A stretch of DNA of 64,000 nucleotides, taken from positions 31,375,375-31,439,374 of the forward strand of contig CAIIXF020000005.1 in assembly GCA_903813345.2 (NCBI GenBank), in the 5' to 3' direction. Below the pieces are notes generated by a model. That model did not search any database, was not told where the DNA came from, and was given only the letters and a program-made list of their open reading frames with translations. How positions within the stretch are numbered: position 1 is the first letter of the stretch; every line of letters starts with the position of its first letter. Source of the stretch: Owenia fusiformis. Lineage: Eukaryota > Annelida > Polychaeta > Sabellida > Oweniidae. Positions 22,101 to 34,100 of this stretch are shown in pieces. A program made the position numbers and the translations under genes.

Positions 22101-25100
22101 TTAGGTATTATTTTTTTTGGTTTATCGGAGGAAAAAACGTGACTCCAAAGTAGTCATCTCTGAATCAATTCCTCACTTCAATGAATGCAGTTGCAATCAA
22201 TTACACTAACACTTTATAAGCACGTTCGGAGATTATGAACTCCAACAACATATTCTAAACCCGTCCTGTTCGTGATGTCATGATAGAGATTTGAAATTGT
22301 GTTCCCGATTTTGAACATTAAATTTCACATTTATAAAAATGTTTACAAGAACGGTTACTGGTTCGACATGTTAGTGGTATTTACTTCATTTAGAACGTGT
22401 ATAAACTGTATTTTGACCCCATGAGCATCGAACAGACACTTTAAGTTAATTGAAAGACTTCGTGTTCAAGTTAGCTGAATTTCGTGTAACTTAACTCTGT
22501 TATGTTTCTAGATTTTACTTGTGGAGAACAGAAATCATAATCACAATCGTATTTTAAGGCAAATAGGCCATGCATATGCTTTGAGTTACACGGTGAATGA
22601 TCAAATTAACATATTTTGGATGTTGAATTTCATTTCAAGTTCATTCGAATTTTACGCATTATCCAATAAAATTAATGTATACTGTCTAGGCTGAGACTAA
22701 CATATATGTTATTTAATGTATTTAATATACAGGATATATCTGAGAAGGTTATACATGTATAATATATCTACAAGAGGAACAGTGGGGACCGAGGGTTCAT
22801 ATATTACCTTTACCTGTCGAAAATCGGGCATTTAATAACTGATTTATTTGTAAATTATGAGGATTAGATACGCATTGAATGTAAGTTATTGAGGTGTTAG
22901 AAAAACAAACTTACAAACAAACCACCGAGTTTAGACATATTATTACATGTATTGTCCTATTATCAAATCATATATTGTGGTCTATTTCTAAAACGTTAAC
23001 AGTTTATGGTGTACAATAAAACTATTACTATGAACCACTTTGATACATTTAGACATAAAATATCAAGTTACTCATCAGCCAACAATCACAAAATATCGAA
23101 AAATGAAAAATACGAGGTACGTGTTCACTCAAATCTTGCAGTCAATATTGGTAATGTATGTTATATAAATAGTATATAACATATATAATGTATATTATAT
23201 AAATAGTTCGCAAAGTAAATGAGCAAAAGCGTAACATTTGTATGTAGCATGCTTCATAAAACAAGTCAGCGTGCATTTTGTTCCTGGCACTGATTGGTTA
23301 ATAAGTGAATACAATTCGTTGAATGCACGATGCACTCACAAGATTAGCAGCTGGGAAAGGCTATTCAACAAAAAGTACGCTTTCGTACTCATAAAAGGAT
23401 TACCCTTTTACAACTTTGACAACTTTGAAGCATGAACTTAGAAATGTACTTACTGTTACTGTTACCCTGTGGATCCCAGGGTTTTGATATGTTCTGCGAA
23501 GTCATGCAAAGAAAGACCATATAGTCCATTTGTCATTTTCTGAACGTATGAATATTTAAAAGTATGATGTTTTTCTGTGTAAATACTATCATTAGGGATT
23601 ATTGGAGTGATTTAGCTGGGTTGCCAAAAAAATAACTTTGGGGAAAATTTTGGTATCTATTACCATAGTAACATACCAGGTATATGGTGGTATCCCAACG
23701 CTAAGTCAATAGTCAACGCCATGTTAAGCGATTGCACCCCTCCCTAATCAGCCTATATAATTTTTTCCCCAAACAAACTTTTTCGGCAACCCAGTTAAAT
23801 CACTTCAGAAAACCCTTATTATCATAAATCGACCATAAAACATCGTACTTTTAACAAATTCCAGGTTCACTATTGGATGTATAGGGGTGACAAATGGACT
23901 AATATACTAAAAGTATATGCCTGCTAGTCATATCTGTGACACTTTTGTATGATATGTATTCCACTTTGAACCACCATCTATTTCAATATTGTGAAAATAT
24001 ATATTTCCCAAATTATAAAATAAATGATCTTGTATTCGCGAATGCCACTAACGCCTGTCGGCTGCCGGATTAACCTACTATTTTATGGGCAATTCATTAA
24101 AATATGAATGGAATATTGGCAGGTACTTTTAATATTTAAATGAGTTGCCCATAGAAAAGTATGTTAATCCGGTAGATAAAATCTTTCATTCCCAAATCAT
24201 AGTCTTAGCTTATATTTGCGAATGCAAATAACGCCTTTCGGCTACCGGATTAACCTTCTATTTCACTGGAGACCCATGTAAATACGAATAGTACCTGCCA
24301 CTATTCCATTCACATTTAAATGAGTTAGTCATAGAATACTGGGTTAATCAGGTAACCGAGATGCGTTAGTTGCATTCGCGAATATAAGGTTAGAGTCCAT
24401 TTCACTGTTTTATTGCGTCAGTAGAACCCCAAAAATAAGAAATCGGGAGACCATTGTGCAATAATATATGGAAAAGTAGATTCATATTGTACATGAATGA
24501 CATTTGTATATTTTAGATTTTCTCGTTTTTTTTGTGCAATAAGACTGTGACCTCTTGTAATTTGAAGAATTTCAGCCATGTTAATCTTATTGAAAATAAC
24601 ATGGCAGAGAAGCATCCATATATAAGAGGCCACACAGTTTATAAGCCAAACTAGAAGCAATCCAAGATATTCAACAGTGAAATGGACTAGCTTGTATTCA
24701 CGAATGCAAGAAACGCCTGTCGGCTACCGGATTAAACTACCTTTGCAATCGTCGGTATTTTAGCGCGGAGATAAATGTTCAATATGACATAAATATTTGA
24801 TATGACATCGATGAATACTTTCATCATTCTGGTGGAAATGTCTACCAAACTCCCCTCCCTTGTTCCCCTTCCCCCAAGTAACTTGTTAAGCTAAGTTCAC
24901 ACCAACGGCGCTTTGATGGCGCTTTTAAGCGGCGTGCAAAGCATAATCAACTGATGTGAATTTCTGAAAATTGTGAATTAAGCTTATATCGAAAAAGCTA
25001 AAAATCCTTTGTTCATGTCACTAAAGGTTCGAAAACGTTATTACATTTTCCAGTTACTTTAGTTACCACAGTTATCCAAGGCTATTTGGGCAAATAAAAT

Positions 25101-28100
25101 CCGTAGTTTGAGTGATCAATTCACGCTCAGCGATACTGCATGGGGGACATGAAAAGTTGTTTATTTTCCAATAAATCCTGCCATCATTTGGTACATCAAA
25201 GAACCTGATTATTGGCTAGATTAATGATGTCAAAGGTTGTAGGTAGCAATATGTCCATAAAAAAGGATTAACTTATTGCTGAAATTGATAAAGAACAACC
25301 CATGCCATCATCAATCTAGCAAATCCAAAATGACTAATGACTCTGTTTAATGGTAACTGAAAAAAGACTGGAAACTTTTATTATATATAGCAACATACTG
25401 AACATAATCGATGGTTTCATTTTGTCAATCGAGGTTTTATTACAGATTCTTATACGATAAACCAAACAACTTTTACATTTACCAGTCGCTTATGGTAATT
25501 AGCCATACATTTCTAGGTATACGTTTTATCGCAATCGTGTCAAAATATAAATTGTATTGATAAACAGAAAAGAACACAAAAAATCATATACGGGCGCCAT
25601 TTTTCTAAGGTGTATCTAAGTGTTGTTTAATCTCTCTAGACTATCTCTCATCAACGGCTTATTGTAGATTGGTTGAACAATGAACGTGTTATTTATAGCT
25701 ATAATAACCACGTTGATCGATGCTTGGGCGAATTTTAAGGTTTAAATCAGGAAGAGAGAGGTAGAAAGAGGCGTAATCTTGTGGCAAGTTCCTCACCTCC
25801 TACGCGCTGAATTGTGTTTCGATTCCCCGTCCATTCTCCACACCGATTTTTTATTTTTAACTCATTGATGTATCCCTTTAAAGGAGTACAGGCTACAGTG
25901 AAGCTGTAAAGGAAGGACGTTTGTTTATTTCCATATTTCTGAATGTAAGCTTATACTAGATTTTACATACATGTTTATTCCAAGTGTTCTACTATATATT
26001 GTATAGATTCATCAGGCAGTTTTCAGTGTATTATTAGCAGAAAATCCCCATCGACCACGTAATCACGTGGTAGGATAGAAGTGATATAAATACACCCTCT
26101 CCAGCTCACAGCAATTGACTAGCTTATATTCACCACTAGCATAGTTCATAGCAAGTGGTGACATCTAATTAATAGATGATTAATCAATTTTATATATGAC
26201 TTGTAAAATGCCAAAAATCTGAAGTCGCTCTTTTGAGAGGCCCTCTATTGGATGAATGTGTATAAAATGTCAGAGAATATCTCGAAAATGGGACACGATT
26301 TAAGAATGAATTATTTTCGAATGTTTCTTAAAAACATATTGAAAGGATTTTTTCATGATATGCTCATGACATATCCCTGTATGCTTTGTTTGTCTTTTTT
26401 CTCAAATTGACCCACGGAAATATGCAATACATCAAGTTAAAAAAGTGGTACGAATCATAAAAGCGACGTTGGGTGGTTCACTAGTAATTTTTTGATGGAA
26501 AATCTAGAAATATTACCCAAATTAATTTAAGACTATTCAAAAGAAGACATTCAAATCTATATTATGTAAAAAAATCAAATTGGTCAGAAGCAGGGATAAC
26601 GCTCAATTAGAGTGATGAACTTCGTTCTCCAAACCGAGAATCATCCTTTTAGAAAATTGTCTTAAACAAAAATGGCGGTCATAAAAAGGAAAATAGATCG
26701 CTTTTCAAATCAGTTTTTTCATTTTTTTTTCTTTTTCTATGAATGATATCAAATTTTCTAAGATTGTATCATTTAGAGCAATACATTGGGCACATTTCCT
26801 GAAATATTCAAAAGATTCTGTTCAGTGACCTTCCCTACGCTCCTACTTTTAGCTTTTTTTCAGTCACACTTTCAAAGGGCTAAAAAGGTTATTTCATCAT
26901 GTTTAGGGTCATTCTGACCATGCACATTGTGATCCTGGTCATGTAAATGATATGTGGAAATAGTTAAATTGACTGGAGGTCAAACCAGAACTCTGTTATC
27001 TTTATTCAAAAAATATCTAAAAATGCAAAAAAAATTGTCACTTCCTGTTTTGTCATTTCCTGTTAAGGCGACGCTATATTAAATAAAAAGTACAAAAAAT
27101 GACTGCCATATTTTTTTGATAAAGACACATGTTTTTAAAATCTGTTTACCTTGTATATGAATTGTGTATCTTGACTAATGAAACATGTCAAAGTTAACAT
27201 CACACATAAACGCATTTTTCCAAACTATGAATTGGAGGTGCATGGATCCCCAAAGCTAGCATGAAGAGTGCGAAGTGAGGCTAATTTTTGAAAGTTTCAA
27301 GGAGTAGCCTTGCAACAGTCACACATTTGCAAGAGTCTAAAATTTCCACAAATCATCTTACCTTTCCCAGGAACAACGAAGGAGCATGAAAATGTGCACT
27401 TCTTGCATTGTTAGAGTATAATAAAGCTCAAACCATTGTAAATTCTAAATATTTCATGTCCACATTTTGTTTGCCGGAACTACTTCTAGACTTCCTGATT
27501 AATCCTCATGCAAGTTTTGTGACTACACCAAGTGGCATGGATTATCACTTGTATGTTTTATCTATTACAGTGTAATTATCATGATAGATACATGATAGAG
27601 GCTTTATGAATGATAAACAATGGAAACATGATGGAAGATAACTCTGGACTAAAAAATAGTTCCAGGAAACAAAATGGTGGACATGAAATATTTAGAATTC
27701 ACAATGGTTTGAGCTTTATTATACTCTAACAATGCAAGAAGTACACATTTTCGTGCTCCTTCGTTGTTCCTTGGTAAGGTAAGACTATATCTAGAAATTT
27801 TGAATTCTTGCAAATGTGTGTCTGTTGCAAGGCTACTCCTTGAAACTTTCAAAAAATAGCCTCACTTCGCACTCTTCATGCTAGCTTTTGGGAGCCATAC
27901 ACCTCCAATTCATAGTTATGAAAAATGCGTTTAAATGTGAGGTTTTCTTTTATGTGTCTCTTTAGTCAGGAAATGCATTCACATACAAGGAAAACAGTAT
28001 ACAAAATCTTCTGACTTTATCAAAAAAATATGGCTCCCATGTTTTTGTACTTTTGATTAACTTAAATGTCACCTTAACTTCCATAGCACCTTAACGGTCA

Positions 28101-31100
28101 GGGTGCATGATGGGAAATTTTCTGCATTCCTCAATTGAGTCACATGTTATTTTTCAAACAAGAATCACTCCTTCCCTCCATTGTCTATATCTTCCAGTTT
28201 TGCACAAAGAGTGCACTTCTGTGCCTTGAAAAGACTTGTGAGAAGAATGTTTTGATAAAGTGCATAAAAAAAGAGTAAAAAAATTCAGTGAAAAAAATCA
28301 GAAAATTTTCAGAAATTTTTTTCACTGAATTTTCTCATTTTTTATACATTTTACAAAACAAACCTTTTCACAAGGCTTTTCTAGGCACATAAGTGCACTC
28401 TTTGTGCAAACTTGGAAGATGTAGACAATGTGGGGAAGGAGTTATTCATGTTTGAAAAATAACACGTGACTCAGTTGAGGAATGCAGAAAATTTCCCAAC
28501 ATGCACCCTAGACTATATCCTCTAGTCTGAAATTTTTTGAAGTTTGGAATGAAAATATTCAGACTATAGCCCACAGATGTTAAAATCTGGGATTGAAAAA
28601 TATTTGTTTACATAGGAAGTGCCATTCGAAATGGCTGATGGAGTAAATTATTTGCATATTTGTTACTTCACCTAGCTTTATTTTCATTTGACAACATGCT
28701 GTGTTACTTTTTATAGCATTTAATTGCACCTTAGTACTTAATTGAATTGTTATAATGTTTATTTTTGGGAAGTGATGCTTCTTAAAATTGATAATTTTGT
28801 GCACAAAATTTCCTGTTTTTTCCCACAGTAGGGAAATGATGATCAACAGACTGAATTCTCAGGATATTCATTCTATTGGATATAGACTAACATGCACCCT
28901 GTTCTTAAGGCTCAGCTGGAAAGTAACATTTTGGTAAAAAATTGCTATACCTGCACATGTTATTTTCTGGTACAAAATTAAGTATGAAGGTATGTGTGTA
29001 TTTCCTTGCTTTTTCCAGGAAAGCATCATTACACAGTCTACTTTTAGTAAACCTGGAAACAGGTCAATGGGAGCTCCTGTGTTGTCTGGAAACTTACCAG
29101 ATATTCTAAAAGACAATGTTATGATACTTTCCTGTTAAAAGCAAGGAAATTGACACATGCATTCTTACTTAATTTTGTACCAGAAAATAACATGTGCAGG
29201 TCTTGCAATTTTTTTACCAAAAGGACGATTCTCGGTTTGGAGAACGAAGTTTATCAATCTAAATGAGCATTATCCCTGCTTCGGACAAAGGAGCAGGTAA
29301 GATATGGCAAGCCATTTTCAAAGGGCTATATCTTTAATTCTAAGAATACTTTAACCACAAAAACAAATGGTTCTGTTAGATCCATGTCTTGTCTTCAATA
29401 AATGACAGTAGGATGATAATCAAGTTGAATGGATTATCTCGTAAGCTGTTCCTAATCCAACCATCTTCACCAATTTTCCCTAATTCGGACGCAATTTTCA
29501 CCAAAAATGCAGCATTTTATTTCAGCTTTTATGGCAAAATTACAATTTATTGTAAGGAATGATCTACCTCTAAAAAGGAAAACTTGATTACTTTGGGATT
29601 AGGATAATCCAAAAACAATAACTTTTTTTAGGCCGAATTTTTTACCTAAAAGTAGCAATTTTTTAATGAGATTGATGCAAGAAAACATTGAGCTTATGTC
29701 ACATGATTGATTTCCAAAAAGAAAAAAATGATCTAAATGAGATAAGCATTATCTGATAATCCATTTGTCATTTTTACCTCATAGGCCATGACCTTAGTGT
29801 GAAGTGTATGAAAAGATGTCACTTAGAGCGACATTAAGATGTACCTATTTTATGCAATGATGTTTATAGATAGAGTTATATATGTTCCCATAGATGGCAT
29901 GATATATTCTACATGGGTGAGTGCTAGATACTCTGTGTATTCATTGTTGCATAATTGCGTATTATAGAAATGAGCATGGATATGTCAACATGACTGGGTC
30001 GTGTAAAGTATGTACAGTAAAACATAAATATGTCTAACACCTAGTAAAACACATAAGAGGAAATATTTGTTTATATATTTGAATTGTATAGTGTAAATGA
30101 ATATTTGAAATATTACACATTTGCGATGTTTCAACAAACATGATTCAATACCATCTTATTTGAAATACCTCTTCCCATGTGTATCTTTCTTTATCATCAA
30201 CCATATTGGGGGTTTCGAAAGTGCCTTATGTAAAGGAGTTTGCTGTAAATGATCTTTCGAATAGTGTTATATGTAGTAGGTATTGATACAGGTACCCCTG
30301 TATACAGAGTACATGCAAATAATAATTTTCTCCAATGGTTTGGCCAAACATTTGTTGCATTTTTTGTTCATTTCAAATTTTATTGGATTGTTTTTGCTGA
30401 TAGGAATTTTTATGGAATGAAGAGTTTAATGCGTTGGGTTTTACCCTTTGACAATATGTATATGGCCTTGTGTAATTATGGCCATGTGTAATTATGATAT
30501 TGTCACTCGATCACTCTATATTCTCAGTCAATACTTCGGGCTTTGTATGAAAAACCTTATACCTCGTACCCACGTACCGGCGTACTTGGGGCATGATACA
30601 TTCTTTGAAGAGTTCAATTCTAACGTTTCAGATTATTCTGATCATATGAATTGTAGGTGCATTAATGCACTTGTAGACCTACGTGTATGTCTTATAGATC
30701 TAACATTTTTCTAGTCATAAATAAGGCCAGAATTGCAAAATTGTTTACCTTTGCTATTTCGATAAAAATTGCCTATTTGAAATGCTCGTTCACTATAGAA
30801 CCAATCTACACTAAAACGTGAATATACGAGACCTGAGACTACAATTATCTTTAATCATGCTGTGGTTAAATAAAATGACACCCTGACATATTTAAATCTT
30901 ATTTAGAATGGATTTTTCTCTATTGAAAAGTCCTTTGAATGGCGCTATTTTGACAATCAATGAAAAACAAAAAATTAACAATTCTGGCTTTATTTTATGA
31001 CTCTGTATCTATCTATCTTTCACTAGACGAAGTTCACATCTATGGATACTATGAATGTATTTATACCTCAGATAGCATTAAAATTGAATAATCTTTTAAA

Positions 31101-34100
31101 ATTTTAAAAATTGAACCCTTCAAAAACTGCATCACCACCCACGTACATGGGTATGAGGTACGAAGCCAATACTTCGTAAAGAAATCATTAAATATAACAT
31201 GTAGAAAAAGGCATTGCCATTACAAAATGTCATCACCGTGTAGTTCAAGTCAAATATTGAAAAGAAAATTATTATATGAAGCAAGTTGAAAAATGCCTAT
31301 TTGAACTTTTTGAAATTGAGAGGTCAAATGTCAATTCAAAAGTCAGATTTGACTTCTGAGAACTTGTAGGTGATTTTGAAAATTCGGTCAATTCGAAGCA
31401 AGTTGAAAAATACCTTTTAGACCCTCTTTACTTTGAGAAGGTCATTGAAGGTCAATTGTAAAATTTAAAGTCAGATTTGAATTTTTGAAAAATTGGTCAA
31501 TTTAAGACCGTTTTCACCTTAAAGAATATGAATATACAGTAGTAAGAAAGAGGAGTGCATTCTTGTTGTATTGTTTTTGAAGAATGGACACTGCAGCTAT
31601 CTAAAACCAGTGTGGCACAAAATATGATTGAAAGTGTTTGGCTCAATATTTACACCTTGACTGTCACATGCAGTGCACCGAAGCTGTTCTTATTAAACCA
31701 TTTTCAATCACTCAATAGTTGAATTGTAAACACAAAATAAATACAATTTTCAATGTACCTTGTCTGATACATGCAGTGCATTGAAGCTGAACCAATCAAA
31801 CCAACCCACTTCTCTACACATTTACCACATAGTTAATACAAAAGAATTTTTCTAGACTTTGATCATGGGTCAATTAACCTTCATAAGAATCAGTGTGGAG
31901 TTTAAGTTAGATAAACTATTCGAAATGGGTCATATGAGAACTATTAGCCTCAGGCCAATCCCCTCTGCTATTATTTCTCATAAAACCCAGTACTCCTAGT
32001 TTATCCGTAACTGAATGAACGATTAGAGGATTCAGTGACCTTCTATAAAATTACAAACTGAACATGTTGTTATACCTTAGATGACTACCTGGTTGTTATT
32101 CACTAAAGGGGGTCTCATTATAGGTTGGCACATAAAAATGCCTTTGGGTTCAATGACTGCCACTTGGTTCGGGGTTGTTGCTTTTAGGGGCTGTAATTAG
32201 AAATGGAGGTTTTGGTTTTAATAAGGGATCCCAAACTTATCTTTAGGCCATAGGTCTATGTAAAAGTAGTAAAGAGTAACCTTATACCTTCCTTCCTACT
32301 ACTTTTCCCTAGGCCTATGCTGTAGGTCAATCGACGGAATTATGATTACGCTTAGGGGTGCTGTGATTCCAGAAATCAATAAATGCTGCATCTAATATAA
32401 CACCATTCTTGAGTCGATTTGACCTAGGATGAAGAAACTACATAGGTGACCACGGGCTTTGAAACCCCATTACAAGTAGTGATAGCGAATTCAACTAACA
32501 ACTGCCAGATCAACCTACTATTTTATGGCTCATTAAATATAAATAGTACCTGCCACTATTTCATTCATATTAAAATGAATTTGCCATCAAAAGTAGGTTA
32601 AATCATCGCCTTTTACCCAACATATGACATCATAAATACTATCAAAGTGCATTCTAATACCGAGTGAGCCAAAAATGTAGCCCAAACTAATTCCGCATCT
32701 GTTAAAATGTTATTTCGCATAATAAAACCTTTTTTAATGTTCTTTCATTTTACTAAGTTTAATTGGCCCTGCCCCAATAGTCGGGATTTTATGGCTATAA
32801 AACGAAACATGGTCCAAAATGCCAGCCTCATCTCATGACTACGGGCTATCTCTGAGATAATGTCAACCCCTAGAACAAGTAGGAGAACAATTTCTGTGAC
32901 CATGAACTTACAACCTCAACCGACCAGTGCAGGTCTGCCTGAAGGGACGAGGCTGAAATTTGTAGAATGGCCATAGAATTGTGACCTTGAGGAATGGACC
33001 CATGAAATATGGTAAAATGCAAAAAGATTTTACATGGTAAAATTAACTAAATATGATTTCAACTCATACTGGATGAATGAGTTAATAACATTTCTTTGGA
33101 TGACATTTTTGCCTCACCCTGTAATTCATTTTATTTTCACACTTATTCATTTCAGCCTGCCCTAACAAAGAATCTAGGTTGAATAGCCAAAACCAGGCAC
33201 ATGTAATTACAAAGAACTATTCAGTATATAAATAGCTATACGTGAATGACACAACTGTTTTATACACAAACAATACAAGGTTAAATACAGGATTATAATC
33301 CATAACGCTGAGTAAGTCACTATCTGAGTGTTTGAAAAGTGTAACAAACAAATTATTTATGGCACTTAGCTGCCCTCTATTTTGTAATTGTATAATATTA
33401 GTATGAAGCACTTTAAAATATCAGAAAAAAATACGAAAAAATCACGAAAAAAATATCAAAAAGTAGGTCTACAATTAACTTTTCCCCTTTACAGTTTAAA
33501 TCATGTCTTAAAGTTCAATACAACTTTGCGCTAAAAATTATTAAAAAGGCCTGCACTTTTGGTGAAAATTGCATCTGAATTAGGGAAAATTGGTGAGGAT
33601 GGGTGGATTAGGGACAGCTTAAGAGATAATTCAATCAACTTGATTATCATCCTTATGTCATTTATTGAAGATAAGACATGGATCTAACAGAACCATTTGA
33701 TTTTGTGGTTAACTTATTCTTCGAACTAAAGATATAGCCCTTTGAAAATGGCTTGCCATACCTTACATGCTCTTTTGATTTTTTTACATAATATAGATTT
33801 GAATGTCTTCTTTTGAATAGTCATAATTTAATTTGGGTAATATTTCTAGATTTTTCGCAAAAAAATATTAGCTCAGTACACTGATGGACTTCTTTCCCCG
33901 AATCGAGACTTGTATTTATATTGATTCGGTCTATTTGAGCATTATCCCTGCTTCAGACCAATTTGTTATCTTTACATCTTGTAGATTTAAATGTCCTCTT
34001 TTGAATATTCATAGTTTAATTTGGGTAATATTTCTATATTTTTCATGAAAAAAATTATTAGCCCAGGAGACTGTTCTCCAAACCGAGAATCGTCCTTTTA

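Larger units (their letters stand above)
19420..28090. mobile_element. 8.7-kb TTAA-flanked inverted-repeat element (element E1), without recognisable coding content
   Basis: The left end GGTGCTATGGAAGTTAACAG (19420) and right end, inverted at 28090, are the same. The arms (19420 to ~20045; ~26345 to 28090) match for over 600 bp, for example 'CAAACCAGAACTCTGTTATC' (26979) against its complement (19500). Flanks are TTAT (19416-19419) and TTAA (28091-28094), consistent with a TTAA target with one change. The right arm is split 13 bp from its end by a TTAA MITE (27067-28073). The ~6.3-kb interior has no long open frame and hosts smaller MITEs. TTAA targeting is known for piggyBac and Kolobok; the transposase needed to move this is not in the window. 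Confidence 0.72.
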
